64,000 nucleotides of DNA from Alphaproteobacteria bacterium (GTDB lineage Bacteria > Pseudomonadota > Alphaproteobacteria > Rhodobacterales > Rhodobacteraceae), in contig JAUIAS010000002.1 of NCBI GenBank assembly GCA_030425395.1, positions 1 through 64,000 of the forward strand. Reading direction: 5' to 3'. Below, piece by piece: positions 36,643-45,944 of the stretch. The notes beneath the pieces are model-generated. The model was not told the DNA's origin. It saw nothing but the letters and a program-made list of their open reading frames with translations, and searched no databases. How positions within the stretch are numbered: position 1 is the first letter of the stretch; every line of letters begins with the position of its first letter. The translations under genes and the position numbers were made by a program.

Positions 36643-37803
36643 ATGTTCAACGCCACGATGACGTTCGACCTTGGTGAAGAGATCAATGCGCTGCGGGATA
36701 TGGTGCATCGCTGGGCGCAGGAACGCGTGCGTCCCATCGCGCAGGAGGTTGACCGGACCAACGCGTTTCCCAATGAATTGTGGAAAGAGATGGGGGACCT
36801 CGGTCTTCTGGGGATAACAGTGTCCGAGGAATATGGCGGCGCGGGCATGGGGTATCTGGCCCATGTCATCGCGGTTGAGGAAATCGCGCGCGCCTCGGCA
36901 TCGGTGTCTTTGTCCTATGGCGCGCATTCCAATCTGTGCGTCAATCAGATCAAGCTGAACGGCAATGATGAGCAGCGTGCGAAATATCTGCCGCGCCTGG
37001 TATCCGGAGAGCACGTCGGCGCATTGGCCATGTCGGAAGCGTCTGCAGGATCGGATGTGGTGTCGATGAAGCTGCGCGCCGAAAAGCGCAATGACCGCTA
37101 TGTTCTCAATGGCAACAAATATTGGATCACCAACGGGCCGGATGCGGATACCCTTGTGGTCTATGCCAAGACCGACCCGGATGCCGGTAGCCGCGGCATG
37201 ACTGCCTTTCTGATCGAGAAAGAGATGAAAGGCTTTTCCACCAGCGCCCATTTCGACAAGCTGGGCATGCGCGGATCGAACACCGCCGAACTGGTGTTCG
37301 AGGACGTCGAGGTGCCGTTCGAGAATGTTCTGGGAGAAGAGGGGCGCGGTGTTGCGGTTCTCATGTCGGGGCTGGATTACGAACGCGTGGTTCTGGCGGG
37401 CATTGGATCGGGGATCATCGCGGGCTGCCTCGATGAGATCATGCCGTATATGAAAGAACGCAAGCAATTCGGCCAGCCGATCGGGAATTTCCAGCTCATG
37501 CAGGGCAAGATCGCCGATATGTATACGGCGATGAATTCCTCGCGGGCCTATATCTATGAGGTCGCGCGCGCCTGTGACAGGGGGGATGTGACCCGTCAGG
37601 ATGCGGCGGCGTGTTGTCTTTATGCCTCGGAGCAGGCGATGGTGCAGGCGCATCAGGCGGTGCAGGCGATGGGCGGGGCCGGGTTCCTGTCCGATAGCCC
37701 GGTCAGCCGGATTTTCCGCGATGCCAAGTTGATGGAGATCGGGGCGGGCACGTCCGAGATACGCCGGATGCTGATCGGGCGCGAATTGATGGCGGCGATG
37801 TAG
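36643..37803 (+). CDS. ivd: Isovaleryl-CoA dehydrogenase
   Basis: FAD enzyme of 386 aa that oxidises isovaleryl-CoA to 3-methylcrotonyl-CoA in leucine breakdown, passing electrons to ETF. The acyl-CoA dehydrogenase signatures are [20 protein letters not shown] and [20 protein letters not shown]. The catalytic Glu is at position 247 in [10 protein letters not shown], the helix-G location diagnostic of isovaleryl-CoA dehydrogenases rather than short-chain relatives. ATG 36643 follows AGGAGGAGG. It heads the leucine cluster, in which both carboxylase subunits and HMG-CoA lyase lie downstream. Confidence 0.96.
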   Translation: MFNATMTFDLGEEINALRDMVHRWAQERVRPIAQEVDRTNAFPNELWKEMGDLGLLGITVSEEYGGAGMGYLAHVIAVEEIARASASVSLSYGAHSNLCVNQIKLNGNDEQRAKYLPRLVSGEHVGALAMSEASAGSDVVSMKLRAEKRNDRYVLNGNKYWITNGPDADTLVVYAKTDPDAGSRGMTAFLIEKEMKGFSTSAHFDKLGMRGSNTAELVFEDVEVPFENVLGEEGRGVAVLMSGLDYERVVLAGIGSGIIAGCLDEIMPYMKERKQFGQPIGNFQLMQGKIADMYTAMNSSRAYIYEVARACDRGDVTRQDAAACCLYASEQAMVQAHQAVQAMGGAGFLSDSPVSRIFRDAKLMEIGAGTSEIRRMLIGRELMAAM

Positions 37804-37810
37804 GCCGCAA

Positions 37811-37845
37811 CAAAACGGGGCCGCCCCTTGCGGGACGGCCCCTTT
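37811..37845. terminator. Bidirectional terminator between ivd and ompW
   Basis: An 11-pair stem GGGGCCGCCCC/GGGACGGCCCC with one mismatch and loop TTGC, with AAAAC on the left and CTTTG on the right. It would end both the ivd transcript and the convergent ompW transcript. Confidence 0.8.
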
Positions 37846-37863
37846 GTAAGCAGTCAGTCTGGA

Positions 37864-38466
37864 TCAGAAGCGATGCACGTAGCCCACGTTCACAACAACA
37901 GGATCAATCTCGGCTGTGCCGATATAGGCCCCGTTGAGGTAGGCATCGCTGTCGATGTCCATCCAACGCGCGTTGATCCGCAGGGCGGCCTTGTCGCTGA
38001 TCGCGATGTCGGCACCCACCTGCAGCGCGATCCCGACAGAATCATCCAGCGACAGCACACCCAGCGGCGAGGATTCTTCGAAGAAGGTGGTGTAGTTCAG
38101 GCCGACGCCAACGTAGGGGGTCAGGCTTCCGCTGGTGGCAAAGTGATAGTTCAGCGACAGGGTGGGCGGCAGTTGCTTGGTCGTGCCGGCATAGCCGCCG
38201 TTGATCCGGATATCATGCTCGAACGGCGTCGCGGCCAGCAATTCGATGCCCAGATTATCACGGATGAAATATTCGCCTGTCAGGGTCAACTGCGTGTTGT
38301 CATCAATATCGGCGGCCCCGCCAGCCAAGGTTCCGTTGCCGGATTTCGGCATTACCGCGCCAATTCCGATACCAAAGGTCCAGTCCCCCTGCGACTGGGC
38401 CAGAGCGGGCGTCGCGGCAAGTCCGAGAGCCGCGATCAGAAGAAGCGAAGTTGGTGTGCGTTTCAT
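37864..38466 (-). CDS. ompW: OmpW-family outer membrane protein
   Basis: Eight-stranded outer-membrane beta-barrel, 200 aa. ATG 38466 gives a signal peptide (MKRTPTSLLLIAALGLAATP, cleavage after ALA). The mature part shows alternating strands with NLGIELLAATPFEHDI, LPPTLSLNYHF, LTPYVGVGLNYTTFF, and the C-terminal aromatic end VNVGYVHRF needed for barrel insertion. The family forms a small hydrophobic channel. It interrupts the leucine cluster in opposite orientation, is convergent with ivd and divergent from the acyl-CoA synthetase gene. Confidence 0.92.
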   Translation of the reverse strand: MKRTPTSLLLIAALGLAATPALAQSQGDWTFGIGIGAVMPKSGNGTLAGGAADIDDNTQLTLTGEYFIRDNLGIELLAATPFEHDIRINGGYAGTTKQLPPTLSLNYHFATSGSLTPYVGVGLNYTTFFEESSPLGVLSLDDSVGIALQVGADIAISDKAALRINARWMDIDSDAYLNGAYIGTAEIDPVVVNVGYVHRF

Positions 38467-38630
38467 GGTATTACCTATGATTTTGAGTGTGCGCGGAGCA
38501 TCGCACCAACCCGGCGCAGTCACATTGATCGGGATCAATATCCGACCATGCCGCGATGCGGCATTCGGGCGCAGACAGGGTTGAGCGCACCGTGGCGCAA
38601 ACGGCGTTGTCAGGCGGCGGAGGTGACGCC

Positions 38631-40154
38631 ATGACGCGCCGCTATCCCGGTTTGACGGCTGACGGAGAATGGGACGTTCCCGCGCGGCTCAACCTTGCCC
38701 GGCAATGTCTGGACCAGCCCGAAGGGCAGACCGCGATCATTGACATGACCGGGCCGGTGCGCCGCGATGTCAGCCTTGGCGAATTGACCGTAATGACCGA
38801 CGCCATCGCGCGGGCTTTGCTGACACGGATCACGCCGGGCGACCGGGTCGGCGTCTTGCTGAGCCAATCGCCGTGGTGCGCAGCGGCCCATCTTGCCATC
38901 TGGAAAATAGGCGCAATTTCAGTGCCTTTGTTCAAACTCTTCAAGCATGATGCCTTGGCCTCTCGGGTTGGCGATGCGGGCTGCGAGATCGTGCTGAGCG
39001 ATGCCGAAGGCCTACAGCTTGTCGGGGATCTGGCCGAGGTCTGGATGGCGGCGGAGCTGGGGCAAGACGGCCCGCCGGTGCCGTTCGCTGACACCGGGCC
39101 GGATCTGCCTGCGGTGCTGATCTATACATCCGGGACCACCGGCGCACCCAAGGGCGCGCTGCATGGGCATCGCATCCTGACCGGGCATTTGCCCGGTGTC
39201 GCGGTCAGTCACGATCACCTTGGCCAGACCGGCGATGTGATCTGGACACCTGCGGACTGGGCGTGGATCGGGGGCCTGTTTGATGTGCTGATGCCGGGGC
39301 TGGCGCTGGGCGTGCCGGTGGTGGCCGCGCGCATGGCCAAGTTCGACCCGGACGGCGCTCGGGATCTGTGCGCGGCGGCAGGGGTGCGCAACGTGTTCTT
39401 TCCACCCACCGCGCTGCGGATGCTGAAGGCTGCAGGGACGACGATCTCCGGGCTGCGTTCCGTCGCCTCCGGAGGCGAGCCGCTGGGGGCAGAGATGCTC
39501 GACTGGGGGCGGCGGGCCTTTGGCCTGACGATCAACGAGTTTTACGGCCAGACCGAATGCAACATGGTCGCGTCGAGCTGTGGCGTGGATTTTGCGCCGA
39601 GCCCCGGCTGCATCGGCAAGCCGGTGCCCGGATTTGACATTGCGGTGATCGACGCTGCGGGCGCGCCGACGAACGCAGAGGGCGACGTGGCTGTCCGGCG
39701 CGGGGCCGCGTCGATGATGCTCGGCTACTGGAACCGGCCCGAGGCAACCGCCGAAAAGTTTCGCGGCGAATGGATGGTGACCGGCGATCGCGGTATCTGG
39801 GAGGGTGACTACCTGCGCTTTGTCGGGCGCGAGGATGACGTGATCACGTCATCGGGATATCGCATCGGCCCGGCAGAAATCGAGGATTGTCTGCTGACCC
39901 ACCCGGACGTTGCGACCGTGGGTGTGGTGGGCAAACCTGATCCGCTGCGCACCGAGATCGTAAAGGCCTATGTCGTCCTGAAAGAGGGCGCGCAGGCCAC
40001 GCAGGACGATCTTAAGGCATGGGTTAAGAAGCGTCTTGCAAGCTATTCTTATCCAAGAGAAATCGCGTTTCTTGATGCCCTGCCGATGACGGTGACCGGC
40101 AAGGTGATCCGCAAGGAACTGAAGGCACGCGCGGCGGCGGAGGTGGGCGCATGA
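38631..40154 (+). CDS. AMP-dependent acyl-CoA synthetase
   Basis: ATP-dependent acyl-CoA ligase of 507 aa. ATG 38631 is preceded by GGAGG; an upstream in-frame ATG at 38556 lacks such a site. The P-loop LIYTSGTTGAPKGALHGH is near 161-178, followed by INEFYGQTECNM, the adenylation TGDRGIWEGDYLRFVGREDD hinge and the catalytic Lys in PMTVTGKVIRKEL near the C-terminus. It lies in the leucine cluster, so it may activate isovalerate, acetoacetate or another branched short acid. Its stop overlaps the next start (ATGA). Confidence 0.9.
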   Translation: MTRRYPGLTADGEWDVPARLNLARQCLDQPEGQTAIIDMTGPVRRDVSLGELTVMTDAIARALLTRITPGDRVGVLLSQSPWCAAAHLAIWKIGAISVPLFKLFKHDALASRVGDAGCEIVLSDAEGLQLVGDLAEVWMAAELGQDGPPVPFADTGPDLPAVLIYTSGTTGAPKGALHGHRILTGHLPGVAVSHDHLGQTGDVIWTPADWAWIGGLFDVLMPGLALGVPVVAARMAKFDPDGARDLCAAAGVRNVFFPPTALRMLKAAGTTISGLRSVASGGEPLGAEMLDWGRRAFGLTINEFYGQTECNMVASSCGVDFAPSPGCIGKPVPGFDIAVIDAAGAPTNAEGDVAVRRGAASMMLGYWNRPEATAEKFRGEWMVTGDRGIWEGDYLRFVGREDDVITSSGYRIGPAEIEDCLLTHPDVATVGVVGKPDPLRTEIVKAYVVLKEGAQATQDDLKAWVKKRLASYSYPREIAFLDALPMTVTGKVIRKELKARAAAEVGA

Positions 40155-40519
40155 TCGGCCCGAATTCCGTTTTTGCCGATTTTCGATGCCCGTTTTGCCA
40201 CGCTTTGCAATCGGCGCGGCGAATGTGGCGGGCGATGGGCAGCACTCGCGGAGCGGGCCACATCTGCCCACGCTGTGGGCATGAACTGCGCCTGTGTGAC
40301 GCGGGGCTGCCGCGCTACCGGCTGCTGTGCGCGGTGGTGGCGCTGTCATCGGGTCTGTTCGGGATGTGGGGTGCCTCCCTGTTTCCCGGTTTGACGTTCA
40401 TCAACCCCGCCGGGGTCGAAAAACTCAATGTCGCAGGATTTGTCGCCTTGATGGTGCTTGTCGTGCTGCCCGCTGTGGGCGCTTGCCAGAGAATTTTGAA
40501 AGTGGAGATCGTGGAATGA
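40151..40519 (+). CDS. Small zinc-ribbon membrane protein, uncharacterised
   Basis: Protein of 122 aa that I do not recognise. The N-terminal half has two paired cysteine motifs, [10 protein letters not shown] (CxxC at about 13-16) and [12 protein letters not shown] (CxxC at 39-42), spaced like a treble-clef zinc ribbon. Two hydrophobic helices follow ([19 protein letters not shown] and [19 protein letters not shown]). It overlaps the acyl-CoA synthetase stop and the mccB start by four bases each, so it is translated as an inner gene of this operon. A role in handling CoA-pathway enzymes is speculation. Confidence 0.75.
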   Translation: MIGPNSVFADFRCPFCHALQSARRMWRAMGSTRGAGHICPRCGHELRLCDAGLPRYRLLCAVVALSSGLFGMWGASLFPGLTFINPAGVEKLNVAGFVALMVLVVLPAVGACQRILKVEIVE

Positions 40520-42120
40520 AACTCAAATCGCAGGTAATCCCGACCTCGGACCAGTTCCGCCAGAACCGCGATGCGCATCTGGCCGCGATGGAGCAGATCG
40601 CCGAGGCCGCCGCGCTGGCCGCAGCCGGGGGCGGTGCGAAATCGCGTGAACGGCATCTGTCGCGGGGCAAGATGCTGCCCCGGGACCGGGTGGCGAACCT
40701 GCTCGATCCCGGATCTCCGTTCCTTGAGATCGGGGCCACTGCGGCGCATGGCATGTATGGCGGTGCAGCCCCCTGCGCGGGCGTGATTGCGGGTATCGGT
40801 CAGGTGCATGGTCAGGAGGTCATGGTGGTGTGCAACGACGCCACGGTGAAGGGCGGCACCTATTACCCGATGTCGGTCAAGAAACACCTGCGCGCGCAGG
40901 AGATCGCCGAACAGAACAACCTGCCCTGTATCTATCTGGTGGATAGCGGCGGTGCCAACCTGCCCAATCAGGACGAAGTGTTCCCCGATCGTGATCACTT
41001 CGGGCGCATCTTCTACAATCAGGCGAACATGTCGGCCAAGGGGATCCCGCAGATCGCCGTGGTGATGGGGTCGTGTACGGCGGGCGGGGCCTATGTGCCG
41101 GCAATGTCGGATGTGACGATCATCGTGCGCGATCAGGGCACAATCTTTCTGGCCGGGCCGCCGCTGGTCAAGGCTGCGACCGGCGAGGTCGTGAGCGCAG
41201 AGGATCTGGGCGGTGGCGACGTGCACACCCGGCTGTCCGGGGTGGCTGATTACCTTGCCGAGGACGACGCCCATGCGCTGGCCCTGGCGCGGCGCGCGAT
41301 CGGGTCGCTGAACCGGGCCAAACCCGCAACAGTGCAATGGCAAAGCCCCGAAGAGCCAGCCTATGATCCGGATGAAATCCTTGGTGTCGTGCCGGACAAC
41401 CTGCGCACCCCCTACGACATCCGCGAGGTGATCGCGCGGGTGGTGGACGGATCGCGGTTCGACGAATTCAAACCGCGCTTTGGGGAAACACTGGTGACCG
41501 GCTTTGCCCATGTGCGCGGGTGCCCGGTGGGCATCGTGGCCAATAACGGGGTGCTGTTTTCCGAGGCCGCCCAGAAAGGCGCGCATTTCATCGAGCTGTG
41601 TTCGCAGCGTGGCATTCCGCTGGTGTTCCTGCAAAACATCACCGGCTTCATGGTCGGGCGCAAATATGAAAATGAAGGCATCGCGCGCCACGGGGCCAAG
41701 ATGGTCACTGCGGTGGCCTGCACCCAGGTGCCCAAGATCACCATGCTGGTGGGCGGATCCTTCGGGGCGGGCAACTATGGCATGGCGGGGCGGGCCTATT
41801 CGCCACGCTTCTTGTGGACGTGGCCAAATTCGCGCATCTCGGTTATGGGCGGCGAACAAGCCGCAGGAGTGCTCGCCACGGTAAAGCGTGACGCCATCGA
41901 GCGGACCGGCGGCGCATGGTCCGCCGAGGAAGAGGCCGCGTTCAAGCGCCCCACCATCGACATGTTCGAAGAGCAATCGCACCCCCTCTACGCGGCGGCG
42001 CGGCTCTGGGACGACGGTATCGTCGACCCGCGCCGCACCCGCGATGTTCTGGCCCTGAGCCTGAGCGCCGCCCTGAACGCGCCGATCCGCGAAACCCGCT
42101 TTGGCGTGTTCCGGATGTAG
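40516..42120 (+). CDS. mccB: Methylcrotonyl-CoA carboxylase, carboxyltransferase (beta) subunit
   Basis: Carboxyltransferase half of 3-methylcrotonyl-CoA carboxylase, 534 aa, cytoplasmic. ATG 40516 overlaps the previous stop. Crotonase-like duplicated folds are visible: [58 protein letters not shown] in the first half, and [35 protein letters not shown] and [20 protein letters not shown] in the second. The YVPAMSDV and NITGFMVG strings are typical of MCC beta rather than propionyl-CoA carboxylase. The alpha subunit follows 164 bases on. Confidence 0.95.
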   Translation: MKLKSQVIPTSDQFRQNRDAHLAAMEQIAEAAALAAAGGGAKSRERHLSRGKMLPRDRVANLLDPGSPFLEIGATAAHGMYGGAAPCAGVIAGIGQVHGQEVMVVCNDATVKGGTYYPMSVKKHLRAQEIAEQNNLPCIYLVDSGGANLPNQDEVFPDRDHFGRIFYNQANMSAKGIPQIAVVMGSCTAGGAYVPAMSDVTIIVRDQGTIFLAGPPLVKAATGEVVSAEDLGGGDVHTRLSGVADYLAEDDAHALALARRAIGSLNRAKPATVQWQSPEEPAYDPDEILGVVPDNLRTPYDIREVIARVVDGSRFDEFKPRFGETLVTGFAHVRGCPVGIVANNGVLFSEAAQKGAHFIELCSQRGIPLVFLQNITGFMVGRKYENEGIARHGAKMVTAVACTQVPKITMLVGGSFGAGNYGMAGRAYSPRFLWTWPNSRISVMGGEQAAGVLATVKRDAIERTGGAWSAEEEAAFKRPTIDMFEEQSHPLYAAARLWDDGIVDPRRTRDVLALSLSAALNAPIRETRFGVFRM

Positions 42121-42162
42121 GCACCGCCCCACCGACCCGCCGCGCGGTTCGCGCCGCCGGAT

Positions 42163-42191
42163 TTGGGTATTTGAAACGAGAAAGAAGCAGC
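42163..42191 (+). repeat. Dispersed intergenic repeat, copy 4
   Basis: It reads TTGGGTATTTGAAACGAGAA followed by AGAAGCAGC. It matches copy 3 nearly base for base and faces copy 5 in the mccB-mccA gap. Confidence 0.75.
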
Positions 42192-42202
42192 ACAAAGCGC
42201 CC

Positions 42203-42254
42203 CTTTTTCTCTTGCTGGAAATATCCCCGGGGGTCCGGGGGCAGGCAGCCCCCG
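42203..42254 (-). repeat. Dispersed intergenic repeat, copy 5
   Basis: On the minus strand it contains GGGGGCTGCCTGCCCCC, then GGACCCCCGGGGATATTTCC and AGCAAGAGAAAAAG. It is the same unit as the third GC-rich repeat at 21045-21100. Copies 4 and 5 are arranged head to head. Confidence 0.75.
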
Positions 42255-42283
42255 GTTCCACCCCTGCCAAGGAGACCTGAACC

Positions 42284-44221
42284 ATGTTCGACAAGATCCT
42301 GATCGCCAACCGCGGCGAAATCGCCTGCCGCGTGATCGAGACGGCCCGATCCATGGGGCTGCGCACGGTGGCCGTCTATTCCGACGCGGATGCGGGCGCA
42401 AAACATGTGGCCATGGCCGATGAAGCGGTGCACATCGGGGCATCGGCCCCCGCCGAGAGCTACCTTGTCGGTGCGCGCATCATCGATGCGGCGCGGTCCA
42501 CCGGTGCGCAGGCCATCCATCCCGGATATGGGTTCCTGTCTGAAAATCCCGATTTCGTCGAGGCCGTGGAAGCGGCGGGGCTGGTCTTTATCGGCCCGTC
42601 GGCCGAGGCGATCCGCAAGATGGGACTCAAGGACGCGGCCAAGGCATTGATGCAGGAGGCGGGGGTTCCCGTGGTGCCGGGGTATCATGGTGCCGGGCAG
42701 GACCCCGATCATCTGGCCGCAGAGGCGGAGAAGATCGGTTATCCGGTTCTGATCAAGGCGGTCGCGGGCGGCGGTGGCAAGGGGATGCGCCTGGTCGAGA
42801 CCCCTGACGATTTCGCGGACGCGCTGGTCAGTGCCCAGGGTGAGGCGCGCACCGCCTTTGGCAACGAGGCGGTGTTGATCGAAAAATACATCCAGCAGCC
42901 GCGCCACATCGAGGTGCAGGTGTTTGGCGACGGCACCCGCGCGGTGCATCTCTTTGAACGGGACTGTTCGCTTCAGCGGCGTCACCAGAAGGTGATCGAG
43001 GAAGCTCCGGCACCGGGCATGACCGACGAGGTCCGCGCCGCTATGGGGGCCGCCGCGGTGCGTGCCGCAGAGGCGATCGGCTACAGCGGGGCGGGAACCA
43101 TCGAATTCATCGTGGATGCCTCGGAGGGGCTGCGCCGCGACGGTTTCTGGTTCATGGAAATGAATACGCGCCTTCAGGTCGAGCATCCCGTGACCGAGGC
43201 GATCACCGGTGTCGACCTTGTGGAATGGCAAATCCGCGTTGCTGCGGGTGAACCCGTCCCGGCGCGCCAGGAGGATCTGAGCATCACTGGCCACGCCTTT
43301 GAGGCGCGCCTTTACGCCGAGGACGTGCCCAAGGGTTTTCTGCCCGCGACCGGGCGGCTTGCGCATTTGCGGTTCCCGGATGGTGCGCGGTCGGACAGCG
43401 GCGTGCGCGCAGGCGATGTCATCAGCCCCTGGTATGATCCGATGATCGCCAAGGTGATCACCCATGGTCCGACGCGTGCGGTGGCGTTGCGCCGCCTTGC
43501 CGATGCGCTGGCCACGACAGAGGTTGGCGGCACGGTGACCAATCTGGCGTTTCTGGGCGCGTTGGCGGGGCATCCGGGATTTGCCGCGGGCGATGTGGAT
43601 ACCGGCTTGATCGCGCGGGACATTGACGATCTGGTGATCCAGCCGCAGCCCGGTCTGCGGGATATCGCGGCGGCGGCGCTGGCCGTGGCGGCACCGGATG
43701 CGGGGGGGCTGACGGCTGGATTTACGCTCTGGTCACCATTGAACCGCAGCCTCACCCTGTCGCGGGATGACGAGGATCTGGGCGTGATCCTGCGTGTTTC
43801 CGGACCGGACCGCGTCGAGATCGAGCAGGCGGGTTTGACGCTTTCGCTTGACCGACGGGGCGGGCGCTGGTGGGATGCGGCAGGGCCCTTGCCCAACGCA
43901 GTCTCGCGGGACGGGGCGGTTTATGTCTTTTCGCATTACGGGATGGCCTTTGAGCTGGTCGATCCGCTGGAGCGGGCTGCGGGGGCTGCGGGCGACGGCA
44001 ACCTTGTCGAAGCGCCGATGCCGGGTCTTGTCAAATCCGTGCTGGCGCAGGCCGGTCAGGTTGTCAGCGCCGGGGATCGTCTGGCCGTGCTGGAGGCGAT
44101 GAAGATGGAACATGCCCTGTTGGCCGCGCGCGATGGGGTTGTCGCCGAGGTTCTGGTCACCGAGGGCGCACAGGTCGAGGCAGGCGCGCCATTGGTGCGG
44201 CTGGAGGAAGTGGACGGCTGA
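42284..44221 (+). CDS. mccA: Methylcrotonyl-CoA carboxylase, biotin-carrying (alpha) subunit
   Basis: Biotin carboxylase plus biotin carrier, 645 aa. The N-terminal carboxylase domain has ILIANRGEIACRVIETARS, the ATP-grasp glycine loop KAVAGGGGKGMRLVE and EMNTRLQVEHPVTE. After a BT linker domain, the C-terminal carrier has the biotinylation motif LEAMKMEHALLA, with Lys607 the modified residue. Following mccB in the same direction makes the assembled 3-methylcrotonyl-CoA carboxylase. BirA, which would attach the biotin, begins near the right edge of this window. Confidence 0.96.
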   Translation: MFDKILIANRGEIACRVIETARSMGLRTVAVYSDADAGAKHVAMADEAVHIGASAPAESYLVGARIIDAARSTGAQAIHPGYGFLSENPDFVEAVEAAGLVFIGPSAEAIRKMGLKDAAKALMQEAGVPVVPGYHGAGQDPDHLAAEAEKIGYPVLIKAVAGGGGKGMRLVETPDDFADALVSAQGEARTAFGNEAVLIEKYIQQPRHIEVQVFGDGTRAVHLFERDCSLQRRHQKVIEEAPAPGMTDEVRAAMGAAAVRAAEAIGYSGAGTIEFIVDASEGLRRDGFWFMEMNTRLQVEHPVTEAITGVDLVEWQIRVAAGEPVPARQEDLSITGHAFEARLYAEDVPKGFLPATGRLAHLRFPDGARSDSGVRAGDVISPWYDPMIAKVITHGPTRAVALRRLADALATTEVGGTVTNLAFLGALAGHPGFAAGDVDTGLIARDIDDLVIQPQPGLRDIAAAALAVAAPDAGGLTAGFTLWSPLNRSLTLSRDDEDLGVILRVSGPDRVEIEQAGLTLSLDRRGGRWWDAAGPLPNAVSRDGAVYVFSHYGMAFELVDPLERAAGAAGDGNLVEAPMPGLVKSVLAQAGQVVSAGDRLAVLEAMKMEHALLAARDGVVAEVLVTEGAQVEAGAPLVRLEEVDG

Positions 44222-44244
44222 GGCCGCAACGGGGAGGTGCCGGC

Positions 44245-45099
44245 ATGACCGGATTTGTCGAGATATTCGAGGTTGGCCCACGCGATGGGCTGCAAAACGA
44301 GAAACGCGAAATTCCGGTGGCCGAAAAGATCGCTCTGGTCGATTGCCTGAGCCGGGCGGGTTTTACCCGGATTGAATGCGCCTCGTTCGTCAGCCCCAAG
44401 TGGGTGCCCCAGATGGCGGGCAGCGCCGAGGTTCTGGCCGGGATAACCCGCGCGCCGGGGATCCGCTATGCGGCGCTGACGCCCAATATGCGCGGGTTCG
44501 AGGATGCCCGCGCGGCGGGCGCGGGGGAAATCGCGATTTTCGGATCGGCGTCCGAAGGGTTTTCGCGCGCCAATATCAATGCGTCCATCGCGGAAAGCCT
44601 TGAGCGGTTCCGCCCCGTGGTCGAGGCCGCACGCCACATTGATCTGCCGGTGCGCGGTTATGTGTCTTGCGTGACGGATTGCCCCTATGACGGGCCGACG
44701 CCCCCCGAAAAGGTGGCCGAGGTCGCGGACGCGCTGTTTGCGATGGGATGCTATGAGATCAGCCTTGGCGATACGGTGGGGCAGGGCACGCCCGACGCCA
44801 TCGCGCGGATGCTGATGAAGGTGCGCGACGTGGTGCCGGTTGGCCGGTTGGCGGGTCATTATCATGACACCAACGGGCGTGCGCTGGACAATATCGACAC
44901 GTCGCTTGCTTTGGGCGTGCGGGTGTTCGACGCGGCGGTCGGAGGGCTTGGGGGCTGTCCCTATGCGCCGGGGGCTGCGGGCAATGTCGCGACCGAGGCC
45001 GTTGCCGATCATCTGGCGCGGCTGGGATATGACACGGGCCTTGATGCCGGGATTCTGGAAGAGGCCGCGCAGATGGCGCGGGCCATGCGAGAGGGATAA
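44245..45099 (+). CDS. mvaB: Hydroxymethylglutaryl-CoA lyase
   Basis: TIM-barrel lyase of 284 aa that cleaves HMG-CoA to acetoacetate and acetyl-CoA, the last step of leucine degradation. The catalytic residues appear in EVGPRDGLQNEKREI (Arg14-Asp15) and the metal-binding His-x-His in GHYHDTNGRALDN. The signature cysteine loop is GGLGGCPYAPGAAGNVATE near 234-252, close to the C-terminus. It starts 23 bases after mccA. High similarity in motif order leaves little doubt. Confidence 0.96.
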   Translation: MTGFVEIFEVGPRDGLQNEKREIPVAEKIALVDCLSRAGFTRIECASFVSPKWVPQMAGSAEVLAGITRAPGIRYAALTPNMRGFEDARAAGAGEIAIFGSASEGFSRANINASIAESLERFRPVVEAARHIDLPVRGYVSCVTDCPYDGPTPPEKVAEVADALFAMGCYEISLGDTVGQGTPDAIARMLMKVRDVVPVGRLAGHYHDTNGRALDNIDTSLALGVRVFDAAVGGLGGCPYAPGAAGNVATEAVADHLARLGYDTGLDAGILEEAAQMARAMREG

Positions 45100-45102
45100 G
45101 CC

Positions 45103-45891
45103 ATGAGCTTCGAGACGATTTCGGTCACCTGCGATGCGCGCGGGGTGGCGACGCTGATGCTGGACCGGGCGGACAAGCACAATGCGATGTCGGCGCAGAT
45201 GCTGGCCGATCTGACGCAGGCCGCGGCGCAGCTGGGGGCGGATGATGCGGTGCGGGTGGTGATCCTGGCCGGGGCGGGGAAATCCTTTTGCGCGGGAGGC
45301 GATCTGGGCTGGATGCAGCAGCAGATGGCGCTGTCGCCGGATGATCGCGCCCGCGAGGCGGGCAAGCTTGCGCATATGTTGCAGGCGCTCAATACATTGC
45401 CCAAGCCGCTGATCGGGGCTGTGCATGGCAATGCCTTTGGCGGTGGTGTGGGGATGGCCAGCGTGTGCGATATCGCCATCGGTGCCGACCATATCCGAAT
45501 GGGGTTCACCGAAACCCGGCTTGGCATCATTCCGGCCACCATCGGGCCATATGTCATCGCCCGGATGGGCGAGGGGCGCGCCCGGCGGGTTTTCATGAAC
45601 GCGCGGTTGTTCAAGGCCGATGAGGCGGTTGACCTCGGTCTTCTGGCGCGTGCGGTGCCTGCGGATGATCTGGCCGAGGCGGTGGAGGCCGAGGTGGCCC
45701 CCTATCTGTCCTGTGCGCCGGGGGCGGTGGCGGCGGCCAAGAAACTGGCCCGCGATCTGGGGCCGCGCATCGACGCGGACACGATCGACATGACCATTGG
45801 CGCGCTCAAGTCACGCTGGGAAACCGAAGAGGCGCAGGAAGGCATCGGCGCGTTCTTTGATAAGCGCAAGGCGGCGTGGATGCCCGCGTAG
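45103..45891 (+). CDS. Enoyl-CoA hydratase, probable methylglutaconyl-CoA hydratase
   Basis: Crotonase-family protein of 262 aa. The oxyanion-hole segment HNAMSAQMLADLTQA and FCAGGDLGWMQ, and the core HGNAFGGGVGMASVCDIAIG with MGFTETRLGIIPATIGPYVI are present. The second acid sits in ETRLGI, consistent with hydratase activity. The position between HMG-CoA lyase and the end of the leucine cluster points to methylglutaconyl-CoA hydratase. It starts three bases after the mvaB stop. General enoyl-CoA hydratase is the alternative. Confidence 0.9.
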   Translation: MSFETISVTCDARGVATLMLDRADKHNAMSAQMLADLTQAAAQLGADDAVRVVILAGAGKSFCAGGDLGWMQQQMALSPDDRAREAGKLAHMLQALNTLPKPLIGAVHGNAFGGGVGMASVCDIAIGADHIRMGFTETRLGIIPATIGPYVIARMGEGRARRVFMNARLFKADEAVDLGLLARAVPADDLAEAVEAEVAPYLSCAPGAVAAAKKLARDLGPRIDADTIDMTIGALKSRWETEEAQEGIGAFFDKRKAAWMPA

Positions 45892-45944
45892 GTGGATTTT
45901 GGCGCGTTGTTTTGCTATCCTTACTTGCTCAGGGAGGAGCAAGG

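Noticed and set aside
40315..43573. Two long minus-strand frames across mccB and mccA
   Set aside because: Shadows of conserved carboxylase genes; their apparent reading through a repeat-containing gap is chance in GC-rich DNA.
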